A stretch of DNA of 55,417 nucleotides from Acidovorax sp. MR-S7 (GTDB lineage: Bacteria; Pseudomonadota; Gammaproteobacteria; Burkholderiales; Burkholderiaceae_C). The DNA lies in contig NZ_DF238987.1 in assembly GCF_000400995.2 (NCBI RefSeq), forward strand, positions 1 to 55,417, read 5' to 3'. Numbering within the stretch: position 1 is the first letter of the stretch; each line of letters starts with the position of its first letter. Positions 1 to 6,442 of this stretch are shown piece by piece. Position numbers and translations under genes: made by a program. The notes under the pieces are model-generated. The model was not told where the DNA came from, did not search any database, and saw nothing but the letters and a program-made list of their open reading frames with translations.

Positions 1-70
1 CAGGCTCATTTGCTTCATGTCGGCAATGTCTCACATCACGCGGGTGGCGGCAGGGTTGTGCAGACCTTCC
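1..70 (-). mobile_element. End of an IS5-family insertion sequence (truncated by window edge)
   Basis: Read on the minus strand, base 70 begins GGAAGGTCTGCACAACCC, which looks like the terminal inverted repeat of IS5-group elements (typically GGAAGGT...). It is preceded by TTAG (CTAA at 71-74 on the plus strand), a fit to the 4-bp YTAR target duplication of that group. About 50 bases further in, an ATG at 18 opens a frame reading MKQMSL before the window ends; MKQM(S/T) is a common start of IS5-type transposases. So the 5' end of a transposase gene and its IS end appear to lie here, with the rest outside. The second end and second CTAA copy cannot be seen. Family assignment is from recognition of the end sequence only. 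Confidence 0.65.
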
Positions 71-186
71 CTAACCTACTGTCCCATATACGGTTTCAAT
101 CCTTGCGTGCTTTGCACGAAAGACTTGACACCAGAACTTTTTTGTTGCCCGATTTCTTTTGAACTTTTCTGAGGGCGGCATCCATC

Positions 187-552
187 ATGGAATTCCTGCT
201 TGTGTTTCTGGGCGGCGGCGTGGGTGCCGCGCTGCGCCATGGCGTCAACATGCTCGCGGCGCGGCTGCTGAGCGGCGCGTTCCCGTGGGGTACGCTGTGC
301 ATCAACGTGCTGGGCTCGTTCGTGATGGGCGCGGTGGTGGAGTTCTGGGCGCAAAAGAGCGGGCTGCCGCAGCAGGCGCGCCTGTTCCTGACCACCGGCA
401 TCCTCGGCGGCTTCACGACCTTCTCCACCTTTTCGCTGGAGGTGGCGCTGCTGCACTCGCGCGGCGAGACGGCGATGGCGGCGCTCTACGCGGCGGGTTC
501 CGTGGCGCTGGGCGTGGGGGCGCTGTACCTGGGCATGGCATCGGTACGCTGA
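187..552 (+). CDS. crcB: CrcB/Fluc-type fluoride ion channel
   Basis: The 121-residue product has the family length and four hydrophobic segments. It carries the family signatures: GGGVGAALRH near the N-terminus, GTLCINVLGSFVMG around residues 38-51 (conserved Asn and Gly), and GILGGFTTFSTF around 78-89, whose Phe/Thr/Ser residues line the pore in Fluc channels. Fluc proteins are dual-topology dimers in the inner membrane that export fluoride. GAGGGCGG about 10 bases upstream supports the ATG. A TTGACA at 125-130 has no convincing -10 partner. No fluoride riboswitch core is visible in the leader. The insertion-sequence end at 1-70 is only about 115 bp upstream, so the native promoter may be displaced. 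Confidence 0.93.
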   Translation: MEFLLVFLGGGVGAALRHGVNMLAARLLSGAFPWGTLCINVLGSFVMGAVVEFWAQKSGLPQQARLFLTTGILGGFTTFSTFSLEVALLHSRGETAMAALYAAGSVALGVGALYLGMASVR

Positions 553-644
553 ACCGCTTCACATTCGCCTCACAAACTTCATCGCCTTCTCACCCGCGCG
601 GCGAACACTGCTCCTCCATGAACCACCCATGGAGGAGCCGTCCC

Positions 645-2096
645 TTGAAACATCCCTTGTTCGCAAAAATCGCCGCGCTCGCGGCCGTCGGCATGCTGCT
701 GCTGTTCGGCCTGGGCCTGATCAAAGACGTGGTGCGCGACCGGCAGCTCTACCGCAGTGCGGCCGCCCACGGCGTGGCGCAGAGCCTGGCCGGCCCGCAG
801 ACGCTGATCGGCCCGCTGGTGCACAGCGCCTGTGTGGAGAGCTGGGACGAGACCGTGGGCACCGGCGCCGAGCGGCGCACCGAGGAGCGGCGGCGCGAGT
901 TCCTGCTGACGGCCCCGCCCGAGCGGCTGCAGGTGCAGTCCGCCGCACTGATGCAGGAGCGCGCGCGCGGCCTGCACAAGGTCAACGCCTACACCCTGAA
1001 GGCCCACCTGACGGCCCAGTGGCCCGACCTCGCGGCCCTGCGTCCCGAAGGCACGGTGCGCGGCTCGCGCATGCAGTGCGGCGCGCCCATCCTGATGCTG
1101 GCGGTACAGGACGCGCGCGGCATCCGCGCCGCGCAGGTGGATGTGGACGGCAGCGCGCAGGTGCTCAGGCCCGGCACCTTCCACCCGGTGTACGCGCGCG
1201 GCCTGCATGCGGCACTGCCCGAGGGGCTGCGCCACCGCGAGGGCGTGCTCACGGCCGCGCTCGACCTGGAGCTCGTGGGCACCGAGCGCCTGGCCATCGT
1301 GCCGCTGGGCGGCACGACCGAGGTGCAGATGCAGAGCACTTGGCCCCACCCGTCGTTCGCGGGGCGCTTCCTGCCGTCGGAGCGCGAGGTGGGCGACGGC
1401 GGCTTCACCGCGCGCTGGCGCCTGTCGTCGCTCGCCACCACGGCGCAGCAGGACATTGCCAAGGGCCGCACGGTCTGCGATACGCCCGGAGACGGCGGCG
1501 ACCGCTGCGCCGACAGCTTCAGCGTGGCCTTCGTCGACCCGGTGAACCCCTACACGCTGTCGGACCGCGCCGCCAAGTACGGCGTGCTGTTCATCGCCCT
1601 CACCTTCGTGGCCGTGGGCCTGTTCGAGCTCATGAGCAATGGCCCCCACGCTCCGCCGCTGCGCGGGTCGCTGCCCCCCGAGGGGGCCGCTTTTTCGTCT
1701 TGGGACGGCCCGGCGACGAAAAGGCTGCGCGTGCACCCCGTGCAGTACCTGCTGGTGGGCAGCGCGCTGTGCAGCTTCTTCCTGCTGCTGGTGAGCCTGT
1801 CGGAGCATCTGCCCTTCGGCCTGTCCTATGCGCTGGCGGCCGGGGCCTGCGTGCTGCTGCTGGGCTACTATGCCAGCCACATGCTGGGCGGGCGCTGGCG
1901 CGGCCTGCCGTTCGGCGCGGGCATCGCGCTGCTCTACGGGCTGCTCTACGTGCTCCTGCAGCTGGAGCAGACGGCGCTGGTGGTGGGCGCGGTGGCGCTG
2001 TTCGCAGTGCTGGCGGCGGTGATGGTGCTCACGCGCAAGGTGGACTGGTATGGGCTGGCAGCACGGCGCATGCCCGTGCAGGAGGTGGCAGCATGA
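645..2096 (+). CDS. creD: CreD-like inner membrane protein, TTG start
   Basis: The product has one N-terminal membrane segment (residues about 8-28), a large periplasmic domain, and about five C-terminal membrane segments beginning YGVLFIALTFVAVGLFELM. The RVHPVQYLLVG stretch is typical of CreD, which in other bacteria belongs to the CreBC regulon and affects envelope and beta-lactam responses. I choose TTG at 645 (MKHPLFAKIAAL, the normal CreD start) because GGAGGAG at 631-637 lies 7 bases upstream; the in-frame ATG at 618 lacks such a site. Residues about 333-360 look foreign: this Gly/Pro-rich stretch is encoded by a palindromic repeat between two membrane segments. No creB/creC genes are adjacent. 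Length is about 483 residues. The stop overlaps the next start (ATGA). Confidence 0.85.
   Translation: MKHPLFAKIAALAAVGMLLLFGLGLIKDVVRDRQLYRSAAAHGVAQSLAGPQTLIGPLVHSACVESWDETVGTGAERRTEERRREFLLTAPPERLQVQSAALMQERARGLHKVNAYTLKAHLTAQWPDLAALRPEGTVRGSRMQCGAPILMLAVQDARGIRAAQVDVDGSAQVLRPGTFHPVYARGLHAALPEGLRHREGVLTAALDLELVGTERLAIVPLGGTTEVQMQSTWPHPSFAGRFLPSEREVGDGGFTARWRLSSLATTAQQDIAKGRTVCDTPGDGGDRCADSFSVAFVDPVNPYTLSDRAAKYGVLFIALTFVAVGLFELMSNGPHAPPLRGSLPPEGAAFSSWDGPATKRLRVHPVQYLLVGSALCSFFLLLVSLSEHLPFGLSYALAAGACVLLLGYYASHMLGGRWRGLPFGAGIALLYGLLYVLLQLEQTALVVGAVALFAVLAAVMVLTRKVDWYGLAARRMPVQEVAA
1641..1727. repeat. GC-rich palindromic repeat inserted in frame in creD
   Basis: Within creD the sequence contains CTGCCCCCCGAGGGGGCCG followed by a second GC-rich arm, a composition and palindromic style more typical of intergenic repeats. 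It sits exactly between LFELMS and RVHPVQYLLVG, which are nearly contiguous in other CreD proteins as I recall the family. It adds about 28 residues without breaking the frame. That it is a mobile repeat is inference; a second copy of this exact type is not present in the window. Confidence 0.5.
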
Positions 2097-2320
2097 ATGC
2101 ACCCCTCACCCCCGCCGAGGCCCGGCGTGTGCAGCGCTACCACGACCGGCTGATGCGCGCGCTGCAGGAACGCGACCGCGCCGCCCTGCGCCACGCCAAG
2201 CAGCGCGTGCTGGCCGCGGCCTACACGCCCCGGCGGCGCGGCATCACGCCGGCGCTGCGGCAGGCGCTGCGCGAGCTCGCGTGGCGCATGGCGGGGCTGT
2301 TGCCCGCGCGGCGCTGGTGA
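2093..2320 (+). CDS. Small basic hypothetical protein downstream of creD
   Basis: A 75-residue frame starts at ATG 2093, overlapping the creD stop (ATGA), with GGAGG about 8 bases upstream, so it is probably translated by coupling to creD. The product is rich in Arg and Ala, mostly helical in character, has no membrane segment or signal peptide, and matches no family I recognise. It ends six bases before the convergent hemerythrin gene. Confidence 0.6.
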   Translation: MNAPLTPAEARRVQRYHDRLMRALQERDRAALRHAKQRVLAAAYTPRRRGITPALRQALRELAWRMAGLLPARRW

Positions 2321-2326
2321 GGTGCG

Positions 2327-2824
2327 TCAGGCGTGCGCTTCGGCTTCGTGCTCGGCCGACGAGCAGGCACCGCCGCAGCCATGGATCAGCTCCTGCGGCA
2401 GCGCATCGGGCGACTGCACGGTGCCGGTGGCGGGGTCGAAGCCCACGCGGCGCAGGTGCAGCGCGAGCGCGGCGTCCATGGCCTGCGTGTGCTGCGGAAA
2501 CCAGACGGCCAGCTCGGCCGCCATGCCGCGCAGCACGTGCAGCTCGCCCTGGGCCGCGCGCTCGGCGCCTTCGCGCATGACCTTCAGCACCACCTTGTGC
2601 TGCAGGCTGTGGCAGTTGCCGGAAGCGAAGCGCGTGGCCTGCATCCAGCGGTCCTCCTGGTCGAAGTGGGCCTGCGTGTGTTCCACCAGTTCCTGCCAAG
2701 CGGACAGCAGCCGCGCATCGTCCGCAAGTTCGACGGACTGCAGCAGCGCCACGAATTCCTGGTGGGTGTCGTCCATGAGGGGCAGATCGAGCGCCAGTCC
2801 TGCGGACCATTCCAGTGCGGCCAT
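2327..2824 (-). CDS. Bacteriohemerythrin
   Basis: The 165-residue protein contains all seven metal ligands expected for a di-iron hemerythrin: His21 (DTHQEF), His53 and Glu57 (HFDQE), His72 and His76 (HSLQH), and His112 and Asp117 (HTQAMD). Such single-domain proteins bind O2 reversibly in the cytoplasm and may deliver or sense oxygen. I take ATG 2824 (MAALEW) because GGAAGGA lies 9 bases upstream; an earlier in-frame ATG at 2842 would add six residues. The C-terminal extension of about 40 residues contains three cysteines and is not part of the four-helix bundle. An FNR-like site lies upstream (2897-2910). Confidence 0.88.
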   Translation of the reverse strand: MAALEWSAGLALDLPLMDDTHQEFVALLQSVELADDARLLSAWQELVEHTQAHFDQEDRWMQATRFASGNCHSLQHKVVLKVMREGAERAAQGELHVLRGMAAELAVWFPQHTQAMDAALALHLRRVGFDPATGTVQSPDALPQELIHGCGGACSSAEHEAEAHA

Positions 2825-2896
2825 GGCCTGTATTCCTTCCATTGCGAAGCCGTTTCCAAAGCGGCGCGAGCATAGGAGCGATGGCCGCAGCACGTG

Positions 2897-2910
2897 TTGA
2901 CACAGGTCAG
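2897..2910. promoter_or_regulatory. Possible FNR/Dnr-type box upstream of bacteriohemerythrin
   Basis: TTGACACAGGTCAG has the dyad TTGAC-N4-GTCAG, one base per half away from the FNR consensus TTGAT-N4-ATCAA. It is centred about 80 bases upstream of the hemerythrin start, on a gene whose product binds oxygen. The match is imperfect and no -10 was identified, so this is a suggestion only. Confidence 0.3.
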
Positions 2911-2930
2911 GGCGCTCCGCTGCGCCCATG

Positions 2931-2961
2931 AAAAAACCCCGCCAGCGTCGGGCTGGCGGGG
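2931..2961 (-). terminator. Rho-independent terminator after the cysteine-repeat protein gene
   Basis: On the minus strand a 10-bp perfect stem (CCCCGCCAGC, plus strand 2937-2946, pairing with 2952-2961; 5-base loop) is followed by six T residues (plus-strand A tract 2931-2936). It lies 38 bases past the stop of the gene ending at 2999. Confidence 0.85.
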
Positions 2962-2998
2962 TCTGCGGCATGCGGGGCGGGCGCCAGGCGCCTGCCGG

Positions 2999-3577
2999 TC
3001 ACTGGCCGTACATGCGCTTGGCGTCAGCCACGCAGGCGTCCTTGGCGTCGCCGCTCATGGCATCGCAGCGTTCCTTGGCGGCCTTGTAATCGGCTTCGCG
3101 CTTGGCTTCCGCGGCGTCCTTCTTCGCGTCGGCCACATCGGCCTGCTTGGCAGCGGCGCTGTCGGCGCCCTTGGCCTGGGCGCGCGCCACCTTGGCGTTT
3201 TCCTTGGCGGCCACGTGGGCGGCCTTGGCGTCCTTCACGCAGACGTCCTTGGCGTTGCCCTGCTGGTCGTCGCACTTTTCCTTGGCGACATCGTAGGCGG
3301 CGTCGGCACGGGCTTCATGCACCTTGTAGGTGGCCTTGTCGCTGGGCTTGTACTGGGCTTCCAGCTCGGCCTTGGCGATCTTTTCGTTGCCCTTGGCCTC
3401 GGCCATGCAGATGTCCTTGGCGTTGGCCTTCAGCGTGTCGCACTGGGCCTTGGCGGCCTTGTAGTCGGCGGAGATGCGGTCCTTGGCGGCGCTGTGCTCC
3501 TCGCGGGTCATGGCCATGCCGGACGTGGCGAGCAGGCCGGCCGCGACCAGGGCGATCAGATTGCGTGTGTTTTTCAT
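2999..3577 (-). CDS. Exported Ala/Lys-rich protein with three CX10C repeats
   Basis: A 192-residue product with a clear signal peptide (MKNTRNLIALVAAGLLATSGMA, cleavage near Ala22). AGGAGG upstream of ATG 3577 fixes the start. The mature part is highly charged and helical. It contains three repeats of the form Y-x2-AK-x2-CD-x4-(N/D)AKDxC: CDTLKANAKDIC, CDDQQGNAKDVC and CDAMSGDAKDAC. Each has two cysteines exactly ten residues apart, so three disulfide-linked helical hairpins in the periplasm are plausible. Spacers are Ala/Lys/Glu-rich and low in complexity. It follows the csbD gene on the same strand, so a stress-envelope role is inferred. I know of no experimentally assigned function. Confidence 0.8.
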   Translation of the reverse strand: MKNTRNLIALVAAGLLATSGMAMTREEHSAAKDRISADYKAAKAQCDTLKANAKDICMAEAKGNEKIAKAELEAQYKPSDKATYKVHEARADAAYDVAKEKCDDQQGNAKDVCVKDAKAAHVAAKENAKVARAQAKGADSAAAKQADVADAKKDAAEAKREADYKAAKERCDAMSGDAKDACVADAKRMYGQ

Positions 3578-3641
3578 GGATAGTCCTCCTGCGGAATGTG
3601 GAAGGGCGCGGGCGGCGCGACAGACGCGCCGCACACGGACA

Positions 3642-3860
3642 TCAGTCGTCGAAACGGAAGTCGGGGTTGCGTTGCTGCCAGCTCTTGAGCTGCTCTTCCG
3701 CTGCGTCCTTGGCCAGGCCCTGGCGCTCCTGCAGCTTGCCCAGGAACTGGTCGCGCTTGCCGGCGATCACGTCGAGGTCGTCGTCAGTGAGCTTGCCCCA
3801 CTGCTCCTTGATCTTGCCGGTGAACTGCTTCCAGTTGCCCTTGATGCGATCCTCATTCAT
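3642..3860 (-). CDS. CsbD family stress protein
   Basis: A 72-residue protein starting MNEDRIKGNWKQFTGKIKEQ and containing WGKLTDDDL, the hallmark of the CsbD/YjbJ family: small, abundant, hydrophilic proteins induced by general or envelope stress in many bacteria, with no known biochemical activity. AAGGAG lies 9 bases upstream of the ATG. It is followed after 64 bases by the cysteine-repeat protein gene, with a terminator after that, so the two likely form one transcript. Confidence 0.92.
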   Translation of the reverse strand: MNEDRIKGNWKQFTGKIKEQWGKLTDDDLDVIAGKRDQFLGKLQERQGLAKDAAEEQLKSWQQRNPDFRFDD

Positions 3861-4041
3861 GACTGGCTCTCCTTGGGAATGCTTCGCCGCCTGCCCGTCC
3901 CGCCGGCGGCGGGAATCGCGGTGCGTGGGGCGATGGAGAGACTGTAGGCAGCGTGCGCTGCGCAGCCCGTCGGCGCAGGTGCGCGGGCCGCGTCAGCGCG
4001 GAGCGACAGCCGCATGTAGGCCGAAGGAGTACGGACCGGGC

Positions 4042-4067
4042 AAAAAAAAGACGTGCAGCGCACGTCT
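4042..4067 (-). terminator. Rho-independent terminator after cysH
   Basis: An 8-bp perfect stem AGACGTGC/GCACGTCT (4049-4056 with 4060-4067, 3-base loop) is followed on the minus strand by a run of eight T (plus-strand A tract 4042-4049). It sits 24 bases past the cysH stop and separates cysH from the csbD transcript. Confidence 0.88.
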
Positions 4068-4091
4068 CTCGGGGGTGGCGGGAAGCGCGGC

Positions 4092-4715
4092 TCAGTGCGC
4101 TAGGTGCAGCCCGCACTCGCGGTTGTCTTCGCCCTTGGTGGGGTCCACGTAGTCGAAGTTGTTGGGCAGGTCGTGGGCCACGAGGTATTCGTAGAGCTGC
4201 TTGGACGTCCAGTGCAGCAGCGGCGCGACCTTGACGAGCCCGTCGGGGTTGATGGACACGGGCTCCATCTGCGCACGCACGGCGGTGTCGCTGGCGCGCA
4301 GGGCCGTGAACCACACCTGGGGCGCGGTCTCGCGCAGCGCGCGGGCGAAGGGCTCGAGCTTGACCTCCTCGGTGAACGCGGCGTGGCGCGGATCATCCAG
4401 CGCCGGCACAGGGCCGTCCACGGCCTCACGGTGCGCGCGCGAGCGGCGCGGCAGGTAGATGCTGAGGTTCAGCCGCAGGCGCCGGGTCACCTCGTCGGCG
4501 AAGCGGTAGGTGGCCTCGGTGTTGTAGCCGTTGTCCATCCACACCACGGGCATGTCGGGCTGGGCACGCGTGCACAGGTGCAGGATCACCGCCTCGAACG
4601 GACGGAAGTTGGTGGTGACGATGGCCGGCCGGCCCAGGCCCACGGCCCAGTCCACCAGCCCCTGGGCGTCGTGGCCGAGGGTGGCGTTGATGTGTGCGAG
4701 GTCGATGCTGCTCAT
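4092..4715 (-). CDS. cysH: Phosphoadenosine phosphosulfate reductase family protein (CysH-like)
   Basis: The product shows the PP-loop reductase fold: TTNFRPFEAVILHLC near residues 34-48, the WMDNGYNTEATYRF segment equivalent to the family's DTGY motif, LRASDTAVRAQM, and the C-terminal ECGLH that carries the catalytic cysteine. It should reduce activated sulfate (PAPS or APS) to sulfite in the cytoplasm with thioredoxin. I see no CC...CxxC cysteine pairs, so it lacks the 4Fe-4S cluster of APS-type CysH. The start MSSIDLAHIN at 4715 is chosen over an in-frame ATG at 4748 by family likeness; neither has a strong ribosome site. It has no other cys genes nearby and lies 57 bases downstream of the lipid-transport lipoprotein gene on the same strand. 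Confidence 0.85.
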   Translation of the reverse strand: MSSIDLAHINATLGHDAQGLVDWAVGLGRPAIVTTNFRPFEAVILHLCTRAQPDMPVVWMDNGYNTEATYRFADEVTRRLRLNLSIYLPRRSRAHREAVDGPVPALDDPRHAAFTEEVKLEPFARALRETAPQVWFTALRASDTAVRAQMEPVSINPDGLVKVAPLLHWTSKQLYEYLVAHDLPNNFDYVDPTKGEDNRECGLHLAH

Positions 4716-4772
4716 GGCAAGGTGCTTGCGGGGGAGAAAACCGCCCATTGTGCGCCCTCGGTGTTTGCGCGC

Positions 4773-5453
4773 TCAGCGCCCCTGCTGCTCCAGCCACTGC
4801 GCCAGCTCCTCGGCGGCCTGGGCCGAGGCCTCGGCCAGGGCGCGCGCGCCGCCCGCGGCGTCCTGCGTGGCGGCGGGGCGCTGCACGGCGAACACGCGCT
4901 GGGCCACCAGCGTGTCGCCGGCGCTGGCGGCACGCGCCACGGAGGCGCGCAGGCGCACCAGGCCGACGCTGCTGGCCCGGGCGCTGAAGACCTGGCTGAA
5001 CTCCTCCAGCTCCACGCGCACCACGGTGGGCCAGCCGGTGCCTTCGACCTGCTGGGCGATGCCGTCCTCGCCCAGCACCACCACGCGGCGCTGGCCGAGC
5101 CGGTCGCGCAGCGCCTGCTGCAGCAGCTGCGCCGGCGGCTGGCTCCAGCGCGCGTGGGCATAGGGCCGCAGTTGCTGGGCGTTGGCGTAGGCCAGGCGGT
5201 AGAGCAGCGCGGAGCTGCCTTCGGGGATGCCCACGGTGGAGATCTCGGCCAGCGCGACCGGGGGCAGGCTGGCCTGCCGGCCTTCGGGCGCGGGGGCCAT
5301 GAGGCCGGGGCCGAAGTCGTACACATCGGCGCGCGCGGGCGGCTCGGGCAGGATGGAGCAGCCGGCGGCCAGCGCCGCGAACATCAAGCCGAAAACGGCT
5401 CTAGCGCTTGCTGAATAAGCGCGACCAGCTATGGATTTGGTAGTAGCAGTCAT
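4773..5453 (-). CDS. ABC-type transport auxiliary lipoprotein (PqiC/YmbA-like)
   Basis: A 226-residue product with a lipobox (LAAGC, Cys about residue 32) after a hydrophobic stretch. The mature domain (VYDFGPGL...LPPVALAEISTVG...LLYRLAYANAQQLRPYAHARW) is the ABC-transport auxiliary fold seen in PqiC and in lipoproteins of MCE operons. It probably sits at the inner face of the outer membrane and receives lipid from the MCE protein. The start overlaps the stop of the MCE gene (ATGA). Odd feature: residues 7-20 of the signal peptide (SIAGRAYSASARAV) are encoded by a copy of a dispersed repeat (5403-5432), so this N-terminus has probably been replaced. Confidence 0.85.
   Translation of the reverse strand: MTATTKSIAGRAYSASARAVFGLMFAALAAGCSILPEPPARADVYDFGPGLMAPAPEGRQASLPPVALAEISTVGIPEGSSALLYRLAYANAQQLRPYAHARWSQPPAQLLQQALRDRLGQRRVVVLGEDGIAQQVEGTGWPTVVRVELEEFSQVFSARASSVGLVRLRASVARAASAGDTLVAQRVFAVQRPAATQDAAGGARALAEASAQAAEELAQWLEQQGR
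5403..5432. repeat. Dispersed hairpin repeat, family A, copy 1 (coding)
   Basis: AGCGCTTGCTGAATAAGCGC followed by GACCAGCTAT matches the arms of four other copies at 17193, 25238, 34414 and 36712. Unlike those, this copy is inside a gene and is translated as part of the lipoprotein signal peptide. Confidence 0.7.
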
Positions 5454-6442
5454 TCCACTGGATCTCCATTGCGCGCGTTGGGCGGCACGAAGCCGGGCTC
5501 GCCCGGCCCGGCGGATGCGCGGCCCGCGCCGTAGATGAGCGATTGGGGGTTGTCGCTGATGCCCGAGGCCGTGCGGCCCAGGCGGCGCGCGGCGCGCGCC
5601 GTTTCGTCCGCCGCATGGTTCAGGCGCGGCAGGGACACGCGGCCGAAGCGGTCCGCCGCGGCCGAGAGGCTGCGCGCGCCGCTGGCGATCTCGTCGAGCG
5701 CGCCGCCTTCGGCGCTGAGGGTGCGCACGGCCTGGCTGACTTCCTGGGCGGCCGTGGCGGCGCTGCTGCCGGCCTGGCGCAGCGACTGCAGGGTCTGGCG
5801 CGCATCCTGGGCGACGTCGGGCACCACGGCCAGCGCCGGGTCGAGGCGCGTGGTGACGGTGTGGTCCAGCCGCCGCGCCAGCGCATCGACGCTGCCGGCC
5901 GCGCGGCCGAGCTGGTCCAGCGCCGTGCCGAAGCGCTCCTGGTTCTCGTCGCCCAGCAGGGTGTTGATGCGCTCGGTGGCCTCCTGCACCTGGGCCAGGA
6001 TGGCCGGGCCCTGCTCGGCCAGCTGGCTGAAGGGCGAGCTTTGCAGCGGCAGGCGCGGCAGCCCGCTGGGGCCGGAGGCGGGGCGCGGCACCGGGGCGTC
6101 CGCGTCGTCGAGCTGGACGTGCGCCAGGCCGGTGACGCCCTGGTAGCCCAGGGTGGCGAAGGTGGTGGGGCTGATGGGTGCGTCGGTGTTGACCGCGATG
6201 CGGATGAGCACGTTGCCCGAGGTCTGCGGGTCGAAGCCGATGCGGGTGACCTTGCCCACGGCCACGCCCTTGTAGCGCACGGCGGCCTGGGGCTGCAGGC
6301 CGCTCACGCTTTCCTTGCTGGACAGCTCGTAGAGCGTGTAGTCGGTGGTGTCGCGCGTGAGCCAGAGGCCCAGGCCGGCCAGCAACGCCGTCACGACGAT
6401 CACGAAGAGGCCCGCTGCCAGGGCATGGGACTTGTTTTCCAT
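5450..6442 (-). CDS. MCE-domain lipid-transport protein (MlaD-like, with long helical tail)
   Basis: The 330-residue product starts MENKSHALAAGLFVIV, a single N-terminal membrane anchor. One MCE domain follows (about residues 38-115, with VSGLQPQAAVRYKGVAVGKV and GYQGVTGLAHVQL). The rest is a long helical region rich in Ala/Gln/Leu. MCE proteins form hexameric rings in the periplasm that carry lipids between membranes; the long tail recalls the PqiB/tunnel type more than E. coli MlaD. The start overlaps the ATPase stop by one base and the stop overlaps the lipoprotein start. Confidence 0.9.
   Translation of the reverse strand: MENKSHALAAGLFVIVVTALLAGLGLWLTRDTTDYTLYELSSKESVSGLQPQAAVRYKGVAVGKVTRIGFDPQTSGNVLIRIAVNTDAPISPTTFATLGYQGVTGLAHVQLDDADAPVPRPASGPSGLPRLPLQSSPFSQLAEQGPAILAQVQEATERINTLLGDENQERFGTALDQLGRAAGSVDALARRLDHTVTTRLDPALAVVPDVAQDARQTLQSLRQAGSSAATAAQEVSQAVRTLSAEGGALDEIASGARSLSAAADRFGRVSLPRLNHAADETARAARRLGRTASGISDNPQSLIYGAGRASAGPGEPGFVPPNARNGDPVE

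Noticed and set aside
125-155. Sigma-70 promoter for crcB based on TTGACA
   Set aside because: No acceptable -10 hexamer at 16-18 bases spacing; left out as a feature.
75-186. Fluoride riboswitch before crcB
   Set aside because: The conserved core and pseudoknot elements of the crcB RNA motif are not visible in the leader, and the upstream DNA is interrupted by an insertion-sequence end.
579-2102. Long antisense open frames, for example opposite creD (579-2102), tctA (10568-12139), the YdiJ-like gene (14015-17131) and gatA (30984-32969)
   Set aside because: They mirror codon structure of clear genes in GC-rich DNA, are rich in Arg/His/Gln/Ala, carry no family motifs and have no ribosome sites.
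2999-3577. CRISPR or tandem DNA repeat in the cysteine-repeat gene
   Set aside because: The repetition is at protein level only (three diverged units inside one coding frame); DNA units are not identical and there are no spacers.
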